Positions 10,741-25,000 are shown, numbered from the stretch's first letter. The stretch is DNA of 64,000 nt from Ligula intestinalis (GCA_036362985.1 JAYGXS010000008.1:7220840-7284839); one strand, 5' to 3'. Made by a program: numbers and translations. The notes: generated by a model not told the origin, from the letters alone.

Positions 10741-11590
10741 CAAGTATAACTATATGGCCTGATAGGAGGGGGCTCATCCACCAGTTGAATATCTGACTTT
10801 CAGAGCGGTTGCAGGATCGCTGATAAAAAGGATACTAGCGCTTCCCTGATGAATTCGTTCTTAAGCTGAGGTAACCATAGATATCGTCCAATCGTGGCAT
10901 TTCCACGCTTTATCCAAGAGTACGTTAATCATGCTTTGATAAGTAGGCTCACTATATTATGAGCCCTCAAATTTACAGCGCCAAATGCCCATCCAATGCA
11001 GTTACAAACACCAATCGCCTGCAACATTAATTTCACTGCAACGAGACTAGTTATGGAAAAACAGTATCCTCTCATACCTGGCAAAGCTGAACGGTGCATG
11101 CATGCTTATTCAAACATTGGGTCCGTGGGTTTGAAGCCCACCCCTCTGTAAAGAACTGGGTGCTAAGAATGGCTGTTGAGTAGTGTCTTTGTGTCTCGAG
11201 TATTTTTCTAGTACATTTAAGGCCGCATAAACAGCAAATGGTAAAAGGAGCACCCCGGCTAAGAGGCCCGGCGCACAGCAATTGGCAAGTCTGTTTGTAG
11301 CACCCGTCATAACATAAGCCGAAGTTGTAGCCTAAACCTTATCCATAAACCCATCCTGAACTCCAGTTCTGCAGTTCACGTTACTCCTAACCTCGGCTTA
11401 CCTGAACGCTAGCCTGGACGTTCACCTAAAAAATATGTCTTGGAATCTGACACAAAGGCAGCTGAAGTATGGCGATCCTTTTCTTGTGTACTCGTAAACT
11501 GGGCCTTTGTAAGTCAACCACGCTCGTACGCTCGGTGTGGGGACGATTTGCCGAAGCAGAAGTTTTGGTCTTCACCGTGCGAGGGAAGTT
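10741..11590. other. No gene; C-rich TAACC-like stretch
   Basis: Nothing supported. At about 11320-11420 there are imperfect CCTAAAC/CCTAAC-type words that recur at 42865-42960. They are too irregular to call telomeric. Confidence 0.35.
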
Positions 11591-11595
11591 AATGA

Positions 11596-11790
11596 ACCGG
11601 TCACATCAATTAACTTGCACCCCATACCCCTATTATATGCGCCACCCATGAGACAAATGTTTGTATCGAACATGTTCTTCGATTCATTTTTCACAAGCGT
11701 GGTAAGCGAGCATAGGTAGGTTTTCGACAAAATTCCCATGGGAACATTACATGCATATGGGAGGGGCGTACAAGTTAACAAATCGCTCGT
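11596..11790. repeat. Decayed inverted PLE-B terminal repeats
   Basis: AACTTGCACCCCATACCCC on the plus strand at about 11608 is mirrored by CATATGGGAGGGGCGTACAA at 11755, giving a short inverted pair. Each side holds the ghost of the PLE-B ribozyme region; on the minus strand CCCATGGGAATTTTGTCGAA stands where CTGATGAGAATTTATTGAA is expected. It lies at the 3' side of the coding relic at 11890-12450. Confidence 0.45.
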
Positions 11791-11889
11791 CTTTTCATAG
11801 AATCGGGTCGTGGCAATCAGAGAACGGGATCGATACGAGAAGGGTGGTTACGAGGGTAGAGTTTTGTGAAGGTAATCTAGGCGAGGGGA

Positions 11890-12450
11890 GGTGGGAGAAG
11901 GAGGAAGGTAGGGAGACAAAATGTTCGCGGACGAGTGCATGTAGCAAAGTAGCTGTGAGCCATGTCAGACGCAGAGCTTCCAGGAGGTTCTTTCGCGCAC
12001 ACAATGCCAGCTTCCTCAGCCCGACAGCGATCGCTTCTGCTGGTGCTGGCAGGCGCTGACCCCGGAGACTTTGGATAGTTTAGTGGGACACCATAAATCA
12101 CCTTGATAGGTTTGTTTGGGTCCACCCGATGTGCGGAATCCACCGTGTACACGAGAATGGCGCTGTTTATGCTACCGAGTTCACCTTTATTCAGTCATGC
12201 TGGGAGGTGCTCCCGTTTTCCTTTGGATAAGCGGCGACTCGTGCAAGTGATATAACCTGCACCACAGGAGCAAATAAATGAGTAGATGCACACGGAAGTA
12301 GTCACAGCTGGCACACTATCCTTACCTTTGCCGTGCAGGACTGTGTTGGGTGAGAAGAATACCCGAACTCTCGCTGCTGGGAAAGTTCATGACGCAGCCT
12401 GGTCAAGGCGTATTCCTCTGAGTTCCCTTTCCATATCGTTTTTCGGCGAC
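11890..12450 (-). pseudogene. PLE-B GIY-YIG nuclease remnant
   Basis: Minus strand, mostly one frame: TFPAARVRVFFSPNTVLHGK, then SVCIYSFICSCGAGYITCTS with RRLSKGKREHLPA, a stop, SINSAILVYTVDSAHRVDPN and KVIYGVPLNYPKS. This is the GIY-YIG domain of PLE-B (compare CIYSFTCSCGAGYIGRTS at 25 kb). The catalytic arginine of YIGRTS is replaced (YITCTS), and the C-terminal part with the catalytic glutamate is out of frame. RT is absent. The protein would have been the target-site endonuclease. Confidence 0.75.
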
Positions 12451-13339
12451 CGCCTTATTCTTTGCGATAGCTCATAGTTACCACGGCCTTTAACGGGCTA
12501 AATGCAATCATATTCGACTTTTACTTACAATTTTTATTAAAAGTAATACTTCGACTTGACACGTTCACTGGTTTACCTAGCGGCGCCGACGGGGTTAGAA
12601 TTGTAGAGTACGTGTTTATATATGCGCAAGGGGCTAGTGGTTAATGCTCGTCCGGTAGGCAAGAGTCTTCGCATTGAGTGATTTGATAGTAAATGAATTA
12701 GTCTGCTGTTAAAAGCCTTCAGAAAATGACATTCAATTTTCCCTGATATAGCAAGAATGGTTAAATAACTACTAGCTTTATCCGTTGCTCGAGACATTAG
12801 TTTATGTTAAACGTAGATAAGCAGTATGAATATGAATGTGCAGGTAACTCCATCCCTGGCAAAAACTCCCATCAACATCATCATTCTGATAAGCGTAAAT
12901 CAGCAACCTGCATGAACTGTCAACGAGAGAGATGGAGATTCTTTTCCCGATAAATTGTCATTGCCCCCTTTCGTCATAGTCATATTCTGTCATCTTTCAT
13001 GGAAAATTAGGGCAAATAGCAAGTTCCATAGGCTTAGTGCAGCTAACGACAAACAAAATGGGAAGATTTCCACGCTGTTACGGTTCCACGATGTCATGCA
13101 GATGCCGCCATATAGTGCAAACGGGCTGCTTTTTAAGAAATATGGACAAGTCCTTAATAGTTTAAACAAAACTATAAGACATTACAAAACTGTGTTCTTC
13201 TTCTAAGCGCAAACAGAAAATATGACTTCTGAGGTATATATAAAGAGAAATTTTAAGAAATTGTCGAGAGTATGACACGAAGTTGAGTGCGCAAAATTTC
13301 AATGAGCACTGGCGTCAAAGACTATCAACTACTCTGAAA
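12451..13339. other. No gene seen
   Basis: AT-rich. The stretch GGGGCTAGTGGTTAATGCTC at about 12630 is A-box-like but no matching B box follows. The open frame at 12955-13206 has no motif. Confidence 0.4.
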
Positions 13340-13344
13340 TAAGG

Positions 13345-13575
13345 AAGTCAAGTTAGGTGAACGAACCTTTTCGGTTAATTCATCATCAGGCATTACAGTA
13401 ATATAAGGGAGGGTAGAGTTAACGAAAGTTTTAGGCAAACAAATCAGTAGTAACATGGGGAAGAGAGGGAAGAGAGGTGTAAAAACAGCAAGGGGGGATC
13501 AAGGGGATCAGATTCTAGTCTTAATTGGGGAGAGGGAAATGTGGGTGGGGGGAGAGGGGAGGGGGAAGGAGTCAG
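13345..13575 (-). mobile_element. PLE-B 3' end relic with G-rich tract
   Basis: The minus strand carries TAATGCCTGATGATG followed by GAAAAGG, a decayed version of the PLE-B hammerhead context, in which TAATGGCCTGATGAG is normal. To its right the plus strand becomes strongly G-rich (about 13455-13572, several runs of five or more G), as it does beside every other PLE-B 3' end. No coding part follows, so only the 3' end remains. Confidence 0.5.
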
Positions 13576-15540
13576 ACAATTAGTTAATGCCATCCAGTCG
13601 TCCTCGTCTCGGGTTTTGCTGGGTTGTGTGAGGAAATAACCATGCATTTATCATCCTAAAAACAAATAGTATCAAGTTTATATGACACTACCATTGTATC
13701 TAACCCCCCTGCGTAGGTATTAGCCAGATATAGCTATATCGCACTCACCGTCTTTCAAAGAAGAGGAAAAAGAAGTGGAGGCAGGTTCGTGACCAACTTA
13801 TAGCTTAACTGAAATTTCAGAACCCTTCTCGCTTCCATCCTCACAGAATTGTAGGGCTGTTACTAAACCCAAGTCCATCAGACCCAGCAACTACAATTTT
13901 GTGAGGATAGAAGCGGGAAGAGTTCCGAAAAGTACGTTTAAATATAATTTGGTCCCCAAAACCACCCCCTCATACTTCCTCCTCTTCTTTTGCAGACGAT
14001 GAACGCGATAGCATATCTTGACACCAAATCTGTAGGCCTATCAATATGGCTGTTGCTAATAGAGTAAAATAGGCGTGTCCACGGACATAAATAGAACGAT
14101 AAGGTGATCTCATAAACCATGGTTGTACAGGCTTCTATCATTACAGGTGCGATTTGTATCTTGCCTCACAGTATTCATAGGTAGTGGCCGTCGTAAGCAA
14201 TAGGGCTTAAACCGGGGCAGGGAGGGATGCTCAACCGTCGTGCGCTTTGAAGTGGATTAACCTCAGTCGGGGTCTGTTGTTCGCGCTTGTGAAGCTGTCA
14301 TGGACCTAAGTTGTCGCCTCAGGCCGGAAATCCTGCTTGCGTTCACACGCCCGTCGGATCTCGCACTTGCAGGATGAGCTGATGATTGCTCCTTCCGGTT
14401 GTGATGTGGCTACGTGGGTGTCCACCATCGGCCTGCATAGGCCCAGTGTCACGTTACATCTATGGGCTTTTTAATTTCTGATATTTTTAAAGACCTTTCA
14501 ATTCCCATGCAACCAGCAAGATAGATATCCTTCTCGTCATGAACAGCTTATTCAAAATCTACGGCAAAATGTTGGGAGCCTTATAAATTATGTGCTTAAT
14601 AGCCTACATGAATGCAACTGTTAAAACTGGTAGATTGTAAACAAGCAAATACAGGAACAAGTCAGGCACGAAATTATTTCAAAACTGGGAACAATGTTAA
14701 CATCAAAATATGCTTTTTCAAAATTATTTTTTTGAAGGAGATTAGATTTACTTCAAAATAATTAAAGGAAAGAAGTTTATGTGCATGTTTTTTTTATAAA
14801 ATACGCATATAATATATAAAAGTAGTCGTCGAAATAAACAGAAAAATGTGCACCCTATAAAGGTTAAGAAAGCAGATTTAACGCTTGTGCTTAATCTGGT
14901 TGGTCAAAGGGGAGCCGACATCTTGCCTTGTCTGAAATATTTCGGGATTATTCTGAATGATAATGAACATTGCAATCCCACTGAAGTTATTTTGATGTAT
15001 CAAAAAAAAGAATTTTAAATGTTCGCTCAATAATTCCTGGGATGGGTTACCGACAAAAAAGGGCATTCATGTATCAATTAGTCCGACACGGAGCTATGAA
15101 TCTTGCATACTGTGGTCGGCCCTACTTTATATTTCAAAAGTAAAGTCTTTCATTTCCCAACACGAACCTTTACCATAACACTTAAACAGGTGTATTTTTT
15201 ACCATACTAATTACCCTTATATCGATTAAAATTACCCCCTGGAAGATGGAGTAATATTGTCCGACATATGGTGAAATCATCCGATTGTGCTGAGCCAAGG
15301 AATATACTTCTATTGAAGTAATTTTAAAAAATAAAAATAGAAAACAGTTGAAATTGATTCTGAGTTAACTGGTCGTCTATCTGCAATAGATTTTGAATAA
15401 TGGAAACCAGGTTCATTGATATATCTTCAACTTTAACTTACATGGTATGGCAGCATCCTGGGTGGAGAGTTGCCATGACTACCAGTGAGAACATCTGTAT
15501 AGGCGGATATCATTGTCGGCAAAGAAAAGGAAAATTTGAA
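13576..15540. other. No gene; unassigned GC-richer block
   Basis: About 14170-14460 is noticeably GC-richer than its surroundings but has no long open frame and no match within the window. The remainder is AT-rich and empty as far as I can see. Confidence 0.4.
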
Positions 15541-15680
15541 TCACTATTTCTGGCTTATTAGCCGTCACCATTTAGGCATACCCAGACCCAAGTGGTCTCA
15601 CACTTAAGCGTCGAACTCACGACCTTTCTGACCAGAGGCAAACGCCACAATCACTGACCCACGATCTTGTCGTCTCCACA
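15541..15680 (-). mobile_element. tRNA-derived SINE, copy 2
   Basis: On the minus strand GGTCGTGAGTTCGACGC is the B-box region, CACTTGGGTCTGGGTATG the body and GACGGCTAATAAGCCAGAAA the distal body. The ACGACAAGATCGTGGGTCAG head is A-box-like. A tail segment of a second, same-orientation copy lies at about 15722-15800 (CTCACTTGTCCCACTCCGCC, compare 42110). Confidence 0.7.
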
Positions 15681-15800
15681 GTTTAGGTTAGGGGTTATAG
15701 ACATTACTTTATGAAATTTCATCGACTCCTAACGGAACTCACTTGTCCCACTCCGCCTTCGTCTTGGGCGTCATGTCTCGGGCCTAGGAAGCTGTACTAG

Positions 15801-18800
15801 CTAATTTCTCGTCCATCCCCCCGAATGATTTTTTTGGATCTTGTCGCATATCTGATAATTCAACCAGTTGCCTAGTCAATCCAAAATGTGGTCTGATAAA
15901 CAAAAGCACCGACGTTGTACCTCACCCTACAAGCAGCCGTGGTACTAGATAAAAAGCTCAGACACGTGGTTCGCTGGCATTTTATTGTTGTTTGACTCAG
16001 CTGGAAAGGGTTCGGATCATCAGTGGGTCCCTGAGCTTCCCATGTTTTCTGTCTGGTTGATAAAACAGCTTTGAAAGTTCCGCGTATAAATTTTCTTCGA
16101 AATAAAGTTTTGATCGCAGTATGCATTAGTAGATTTAAACTTTCTCTCTATGCCTTTCTATCTAAGAGATACCGACGTGTACCGCCATCAGAAATTAACT
16201 TCTAAGGAGGTGACAACGCTGAAAAAATATAATCTCTGTTATGCATTTTGCTCTAAGATGATAGAAATAGACAAAGGGGACTCTGTTGTGATAGCTAATA
16301 TTACTACACTTCTATATCCTGAGGCCAGAACAGTATAAATTGCCTCGTAACTTATTGCAAACTTGCAGCAGTGAAGGAAGTGACTGGTTTGCTGGGCATC
16401 AAGTAACCAGGGTTATTATTTAGCAATTTGAGTTCTGCATACATACTAAAAGTTTGATAACAAGTTGGTCCTTCTTTTAATTGGTTTTCCGTCTGAGTAG
16501 TTGCATAATCATTTTAAATCAGAAACGCCCAAACATTATGCCCAAAGACGTATTTTCATTTTGGACAGACTGATTGTCATATTTTCACACTTTGTTTATG
16601 TAAACAAACATTTATTCAAACTTTCAAAGAAATGTTTTATTTAATTTCCGAGGAGAACAAGCCGTAAGTTTGGAGTAAATTCTTCGGAAACACCTTGCCT
16701 GACTCTGCTTCAGAAAGTTTAAATTGGCTGGAATCTAAAAGACAGTGCGAGCCCAAATGCTCATAGTAATTTTCATACCATGCCTGAAATTTTTCTTCGA
16801 AAGAATGAAGCCCACTTTTTCGCATTAATTTCCTCAGAAGTTAAACAAGATAGGATAATCCTGGAGTTCATATATCAAAAAGCACACAAAAAACGCTGCT
16901 GAAACCTTTGACGAGCCAAATGCTTCGCAAATGTGTCAGTCAGTCGGCGACACGTGTGTCTAGGCTTTCAGCGCGTACCTATGCTATCAGCATGGTAAAT
17001 AATTACCTTGTCATATGGATGTACTGATTGTCTCGTAAATTCGCGGGTCATTTTTCTTCATTTTCTAAGGAGACAATTTGTTTACGTCCTCATATATTGA
17101 ACGGGCCATACTAAACCAGGCCAGCGTTAAGACGTTGTTTGAAAATATATTTATTATTGGCCTGTGAGTAAGAAATTGTTTCATTGACCCCATCGTCGCT
17201 GTTGCGCAATAACTTCTGTCAGACATCATCGTTAAAAGTGCCATCATGAGACACAGACGCAGAAAAAGCCTATGTGCGTCGAAATATTTTTATCTACTGG
17301 CGCGTTGATCTGAACGCCCCCACAAGTTCGTCTATTTCGAGTACTTAAAGTACAGTGAGCAGTAATCAACAGTTGATACAACAGACTCGATAGAATAAAC
17401 TGCCCATTTTAAGCTGTTAAAACTGCATTTGAAGCGTATCATTATACTTTCTTTATGAATTAAAGTTTGTTCAGCTAGAGTCTTAGAAAAGGTCTCTTAA
17501 CGTGCAGAAGATAAAGGTTGGGGGTCTAAGTAAAATGTTGTAGCAAGTAATAATCCTCAAATTTTTTGTGAATTCTTACAAATTCCTGATCCACTAAGCA
17601 AATAAAGTGCGCGTAAATTATGATCAAAAATTTGCTTCTTCCTTGCTCGAATATAAGAGCACACGAATTATTTCATAACAGTGTTTCTAGAAGTTGAAAG
17701 CAATACTATGTCCTAAGCAGTTAAAAGCAATAAATGTTCAACGTTGGCCTTTGTTAAAATGAATAAGATGTACTGCTTATAAAGGTTCCACAAAGTGCAG
17801 AAAAAGCTGTTATTTTTTACTGATGGTTTCAACCTTTACCCAAGAGCTGTCACGTTAATTAGACGGTGATTAGACCGGTTTCGTGGCAGCCATAATTGAA
17901 GGTTTTCTCAGCACTGCATACGTCTTACTCGACCAGTCTACGTATGGTTAAATTGCGTACCGATTCAAATTCCCGACTTGTGTAAAGAAAGCCTAAGCGC
18001 GTTTTACTTCAACAAATAGCGCTGAAGTTTTTTGCACTAATAGGCAAGCAGTGAATACCCTATTCTGCAATGTCGACGTCACGTTTTACGGCTCTTTTGC
18101 TTTTTACTTCTGAAAATTAAAAAATATCACTTGACTCTTTGCTCCGTTTCTTTTGATTTTTTGATATTTAGGCACGTCTTTATCTTCAAGGTGCATCATT
18201 CACAAAAATTGGAAACGTGCAAACCATTATTAATCTGATAGTCTCTCTGCACACTTAATTTTCTTGGACGGGAGAAATATACATTAAAGTAGAGTGGCAC
18301 TATGATAAAATACAATTTTAAATGCAGAAACATTTGATTGCAGTTTCAACATTAAAAAATACCGTTAAATTTACTTATTGTCTGTCTTTCTCCGAAACTA
18401 TTAGCATTTTTGAGCTATTTAGCTGCAAAAAATGAATAACCTATCATATAACCAAGGCCTTTTCGCTAGTTACTTAGGTAGGATAAGAAATTGACGAATA
18501 GTACGCTTTTTGAAGGTCAAGCCCAATCATTTATAAGTCACCTTTGATAAGGAATTAATAGCACTTAGAGGAAAATATATTCAAATAAATTTTTTTTTAA
18601 ATTCTGATTTATAACATTTTAGATGGTCCGCCCACTTCAAGTCAAGGCTGCCGACTGTGAACGAAAATCTGGTAATGTAACGCATTTTTCTCTACTATGA
18701 TTTAAATTTGATTTCTGTATAAAGAGTCGGTACTTCAAAGTGGTCAGCACGTGTGGGCGCGAGGACGGAGTATTCCACGTTTATTGAAACTTGTGTTTAA

Positions 18801-20180
18801 TGGAATTATACCGCAAATTAAGAGACACAAATCTTTAGCCTACATAGGGAGGAGGGTGTAACATTTGCTAATAATATTTTGCGTTTTTCTGCGTTCCTTT
18901 ATCTTATGGTATTAAAATATGGAAAGGCACGTCTGCATGCGAAGCCTGTAGGCATCTGAGCGCGTGTCCTAGGGCATAATAAGATCTGAAACCTCGCTTT
19001 TATAAAGTTTTCGTCCGAAACGTTTTTTAATTAATTTCGAGGATAAATTACTTGGCTCAGATTAGTGGAATTTCAGGACGGATTTTGCACAAAATTTGTC
19101 ATCTTTTGTATACTAGCTGTAATTTCATCATTAGATTACACTTTTGTTAAGTGCGCTTTTCAACTAGGGACCGTGTGGTGTCGAATGGCCTAGTTTAAGA
19201 CTTTTTGTTCGCAAGATTTATAAAACTTGTATTTTAGTGCTGTAAACTGTGCGTATTTATATTAACGGTTCTTTTCCGAAAAAAAACTTTTTACCTTAGT
19301 ACGGTCATTTTGAAAGTGGCAATGAAAACATTGTTTGCTTTATAAGGTTGCTTTTTTAATCTCCCGTAACAATAAATTATTAATCTTCAGCTGTAACTTC
19401 CATCAAAACAGAACATTGATCACAAATACTGCGTGCTCTGCAGTGACATAACTTTGCATGTTAACGGTGCAATATCCTCAAAAAAGGACACGCGTAGTTC
19501 GTAAGCTCCTTGATACCGGAGGTGATTTTAACTTGAAACTTACAGTGCAGCAAGCATATTTGGCCTGCTTATGCAGCTGTTGTCTTGCTAGTATCTAGTC
19601 TTCGCTTTGCAAGTATCATTTTTAACGCGTCTTTATAGTTTGTGACTTGATTTAATCGTAGTTGTTTCAAAACCTGCCAACCATATTTGTGTTGGGTGGA
19701 TTAAATAATGACTCATTTACGCAAGCATCTAAAATGTACTTATTTGGGTTGAAGAGAAAGAATAAACTTCCTATTTACCTAATACCGGGTTATCAGGGAG
19801 TTAAGGTATGCTACAGCCAACCAGCGTAAACAGAAGGACATCTGCGGCAACGCCCAAAAGCAAAGCAAACGTAGCAGATCTGTACCAGCATTTAGCTTAA
19901 TTGAAGAGATTTAAATCCAAAAAAATAAGTCATTCGCACCATCAATTGAAAGCAATAACGTCTGCATAAAATGGATAAGGTAAGTATGATCGTGATAATT
20001 TCGTTATTTAAAAGGCCCTTACAGCTATTTACTTGAAAATACTCAGGTGTTAGAGTCGTTGACTTCATCCCTCAGATTAATTTTAATGCCAGACGTTTGA
20101 AAGGCAGTTTAGTAGTTTAAGGCTAGCAGACGGAAACACCGTCACCAACTCCATTCACTTATTTGAAATGAACAAGAAGA
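15801..20180. other. Long AT-rich stretch, no gene seen
   Basis: About 4.4 kb without a recognisable gene or repeat. Open frames reach only 84 codons (15872-16126, minus) and none shows a domain. Probably intergenic or intronic. Confidence 0.45.
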
Positions 20181-20264
20181 AGGAGGCACGTCAATCGCCA
20201 GAATTACGGCTTTATTAGTCTGAGCTTTCAAACTCCTGCTGTTAGAGATTAAAGTGCAAAAAAA

Positions 20265-20665
20265 TTAAGCAAAAGTCATATGGGATAGGGGGCAGTCAAA
20301 CGTCACATAAGGGGGAGCGGGCATGTGCAGGGCTATATACATCGGTGCCCGATCGATATATTGATTGCCTGAGTTCTCGTTGGAGGTTCCAGCATCAATT
20401 AATACCCGGCTTGTTTTGCTTTTGATGTGAGCGATCCACTTTCTGGCTGAGAATGTTAATTCGTGACTCATTCCGTAGATGTGGGCAACCGCTTGTGGTA
20501 TTCCGTTACACCATGTGTCGTAGCCAGCTTTTTCTCTCGAACGTGTCGTCCAAGTTTGTGTCCAGCCTGTCCTGTGTATTTGCACAGAGAGTTTAGACAC
20601 CAAATGCGATACACTGCACCCGACCACTCACTGAGATTTAAACCATCCTGCATTTTCGTGACCCT
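20265..20665 (-). pseudogene. PLE-C GIY-YIG and C-terminus
   Basis: Two overlapping minus-strand frames. The first reads SGAVYRIWCLNSLCKYTGQA, then GHKLGRHVREKKLATT, a clear GIY-YIG core (VYRI...YTGQ...L..RV.E) at about 20520-20620. A frameshift moves the continuation into the second frame: HIYGMSHELTFSARKWIAHI, then TSRVLIDAGTSNENSGNQYI with DRAPMY. This corresponds to the VIAHAGHETSRELVEAWA and DENSVNRYIDLAP tail at 2.4 kb. The catalytic EH of the nuclease helix has become EK, and RT is missing. A decayed ribozyme (TGAAAGCTC on the minus strand near 20230) lies on its 3' side. Confidence 0.75.
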
Positions 20666-20689
20666 TTTGCCTATGGTAGCTTAAGTTTG

Positions 20690-23600
20690 GCGTTCAACGA
20701 TCACTCTCGCAGAAACGCCTTTGGTCCTTTTTGAAACGTCGCTGATGTGTGGCATTGCACGCTTTACCATAGGTGTTGTTTCTGATTGGGTCACCAGAGA
20801 ATGAACAGACTTGCTCTCTTTTACTTATGCACACTTCTTGAATGCAAATGTTCCTATCTAGCCGTGTAAATTAGTGTCAGCCTGCAATAATTTGTAATTT
20901 TACAGCTTTTTGAACGGTGTGCAGCCCTTCAAAATACTCGGGGATGTAATTTTTATTCATTGAGTTGCTGAAATCAATATGGGAACACACTTAGGTTGTA
21001 GATTGCCTCAGTAGGGATTGTGACTTACCAAATGCTCCCAGCTGACAAAACTGAAGATAAATATAACGGCAATATGTAACAGTGCATGACAAGGTTTTGT
21101 TAGTCGTCTGTCCTTCATTCTACAATACAGATAGTCATTGTTGTATATGCTCCATAAATGTCACTGTTATTCTCTCTGTTAAGGTTCTTATTTGTTAAGA
21201 CTGCATAAATTTATTTACAAAAAATGTTCCTAACATCATTAACCAATAAATATTCAGATAGTTTAAAAAACGAGAGGCTGCATAGAAAAAAAAACTTTAA
21301 ATGTGCTATTTACCAGAAGGAGGTAATTTGTAAGGGGGAACCGGAGGATGCGTCATAATTTGCGTCCTGCATTTCACCACTTCTTGTGATAAAGTAAGCC
21401 ATATTAAAAGAAGTTTTTAAATTAATGTCCAGCGACGCATTGCATGTAAAAAATCTGCAGTATTTTCCCCGTTATCGCTCTTTTCAAATACAGTAGGTGC
21501 ACTATCGCATGAAATCCAACGATTTTACAAGTAACTCTCTCTTACTCAAAAGCAGCCAAAGCTGTGGCCCCCAAAGTCTTACAGCATTTAAGTAATGGTC
21601 GTTCTTCATAAAATAGGGCATATTGTGATTTATGAAGAAATCGAACGTTTTTTAGAAACACCAGCTTTTTTAGGAAAGAGGAAAATTCCGAAAAAGTGGA
21701 AATCGGGCGTATTAGGAAAACTTAAATTTTACATGTAAAGAAAGCCCATTCATGCAAAACCACCGAGTGAATAAAGCAGCACAAGTAAAATAACGTTGAA
21801 AAATAATCGCTTTGTCAAGTTTTCGAATATATATGCTTCGATATTACGTGCAATATAATGTATGGCTGTTACCAACAAGTCTAAATTTTGAGTATGTATC
21901 CTAACACATATTCAAGAGAACTGCTAGTTGTTGATTTCGTTTATGCATCGCGTGCCTTATGAATGACTAAGGCAACCACGTTTTCGCTTGATATGCCCCA
22001 TTTGTAGATCAGAGGAGTAATATATTTCTTAAGCTCACATGCGGACATACCGGTCAGTGACAAATACATTTAAATAGAATTGTTTGGTACAATTGTAAAC
22101 GTACCAGTTTTTGTATGGTAAGAGTAATTGTCTTCCGCCATAGTTTTTATAATTATTTTAACATTTCGATTAGGAAGAAGTTCAGATCTTCCTTGAAATT
22201 TTAATTAAACTTTACGATTTTCACTGGCTTTAGTCAATTGAAGATAAATAATGAGTATATTCTATGTGCTTGCCTAAACCTTCAAAATAAGATATATCTT
22301 GAAGGCTTTCACGTAAATAATCAGCTTTTAAACATTTTTTCTTTTGCGGCTGTCTTTGTGTGTCATAGATTCAGAACCACTCAATCATGTGAGCCTTTGC
22401 CGAGAAAAATAACGTCCACTACAAAAGTCATGAATTAATATGCTTAAGATTGCTTTAAAAAAATTCGACCGAAAATAAACTCCTGAAAAAAAGCTTGACT
22501 TCTATATTTTGGCGTCTGATGTCTGCAAACTTTAATTTTTTTGATGATAAATAAAAGATCAGAATAGGACATTTGGCCTAGTGGATTGATTTCCCTAAAA
22601 ATTAGGTATATCTCTTCTGTTATAAATAAAGGAGCTAAATGGTTAATCTAAAAGAGAACAGTTTTTGGAATATTTGGTTATTTCTAGACTCATTTCTACA
22701 ATAACAAATGTAGAACAAAGGGTCAGTAAAATCAACGGCGATTTTTGAAAAAAAACTCTTTCGCAATGTCCTCATGGGTGTTCTGTTATAGTCTAGCATG
22801 CACTTACAAGTAGTTCTTTTCCGCAACGCCTAATAGCATAGGAAATTTCCCGGATATCAGCAAGCGCTGAATTTCATGCATTTTCGCCTCTTTTTTCTCC
22901 CAGCTGAACAAAATTAAATTCTAGTTAACATCATTTTGCGCTTCAAAACTACCGAATGAACTAAATAACCAACCTCAAATGTGTGTTAAGTTCCCCAAGC
23001 TCCAAACTTTCATCAGATAGATAACCTACTGTAATTTTGTCGATAGTCCATGCATGGCGACTTTGAATTCATAAATCTTTAGAAAAAGCCCGGTTTATTG
23101 AACAAACAAATTATGCGGCTCGAAGGCTCACAATTGCAAACACCAGGGTGTGGGACGGCTCACGTTCCTTCAGATGATTGATCGATTTTCACTCAGAAGT
23201 GCTTATCAATAATTTTTCGCAGTCAACCTGCTATAATGGTTTAAAGGAAATCAATAATGAACGACGAGCGTCAAATACGAATGAGCTGCTTAGATTTAAT
23301 AATTTTTAAGAGAGGTAAATTTTAATTCGAGGTCTTATAACCATGGTCATATTTTGTTAATACAGCTCATACAAAATAATCATACAGAGCAGGTTTAAGT
23401 TTTTCAGAGATGTAAGGTGGTGGGATATAGTTATCGTGAAATGTTTGGGATGAATAAATTATGAATATCTTACGATATTTCTGGGTCGATTGGTAACTAC
23501 ATACTGCTCTTTATTTGTTCCACCATTTTAATTTAGTTTCCTGACTCAATTTTATTCCAGATTTCTGCTTTCCACTTTGCCGAATGTATATGATAAGTTT

Positions 23601-25000
23601 CTCTTTGAAAATGCCTGACAAATGTTTTGGGTGAAAGCACACCACCATTTCCAAAAAATCTCCCTCTAGCTTCAGTTGGTTAAAACTAAAGCAAAAATCT
23701 TCAAAAACCAATAAATATTTTATCGAAGCCACCCAAGTGAAAAACTTATATAAAGGCTCTGGATCACAGCTTAAATTCGCTCGATGCGTTGAGGCAGTAA
23801 GGATTTCCACTGAAAGTGCTTTTTGCCCACCCAGTATGATGCTATCTAGACTAAAAAATCATGCTCATATAGTAAACTTGGACGTCAGTTTTGCATACCA
23901 GAGGACAGCTGCTGTCTACGGAACAGTTTTTTAAAGTTTTAATGCTTATCATCGTTCATCAGTGCATCATAACAAGTCCTGAAAACTGAATTATTACCGG
24001 TTAGGAACTCCTACACATATGTCATAGAAGTCTGACGGCTGTACTAGAATTAAAGAAACATGCCAAATTTCGTGGACAGCCGGTTTACCTTGGGACAGGT
24101 TCCAAGATCACCCTTTAGGGAATAACAGTATAGAGAGTGCTCCAAGCAAAATTCTTGGCGAAATTTGACCTGGTAGTTTATCATATATTTGGTCATATTA
24201 TTTGATCCATTGTGTGGATTTTAGCCAGAGAAACCCATTTGTCAAAAGAACTGTCATTACAATTAAGTTTATTAAGGTAATGGGCATTAATTTTGGCTAA
24301 ATAAGGAGGAACCTAATATCCGAAGACTTTCCTATGCTAAAAGGTACGACAGGAAGAAACTTTTTACTATTGTTCGTTATGATATAGGACAACTCCAAAA
24401 GAAGAAAAAAAAGTTGAAAACATATCCCTTCTAGAACCGAAAAATTTTGTCCGAAGTAACTTAAAAGAAAGTGGAGTCAGTTTTAAGAAACTGCATTCAT
24501 TTTCAGAAATAAGAAACAAGTTTCGCTATAAAAATTATTGCTTGCTAACCTGCGAAGAATTTTGCCACGAAATGCAGTAACAAAACGTTTTCGAATGCAA
24601 TTTTCTCCACCACATCGAGTAGTTGGGAAGTAATCATAACTGCTCATATGCGTTATCGTGAAGGTGAAGTATAGTAGAGCTTACTAAATATAAATAGTGT
24701 AGAAATACATTTCCATTACCCTATAGGTTAGGCTTATGCGTAATTTAGAAACGGAACAGACATGAGATTAATAATTTATGCAATGACCTAGTGGACAGTC
24801 CGTGACTCATTTTTGCGTTTGCAAAGTTGGAACAATGCTTGTAAGTAATCCGCTATGGGTGAAAAGGGAGTTCTTTCATTTCCAGCCAAATTATATCATT
24901 TTTCTTCCAGTAAATGAAAGACTATTCAGAAATCTTCATCCTTTTTTTGACATTCCCTTGGGAAAAGGTAATGTTTTAACTTTGCGAAAATTCCCATTGA
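20690..25000. other. AT-rich stretch with a diverged duplicated block
   Basis: No gene recognised. Parts of 21740-22950 resemble 30010-31080 in the same order and orientation (CATGCAAAACCACCGAG at 21751; ATAACAAATGTAGAACAAAG at 22701; TTAACATCATTTTGCGC at 22925). This points to an old repeat or duplication without visible coding content. Confidence 0.4.

Noticed and set aside
12630..12680. Possible tRNA gene or SINE head from an A-box-like word
   Set aside because: No B box at the right distance and no cloverleaf arms.
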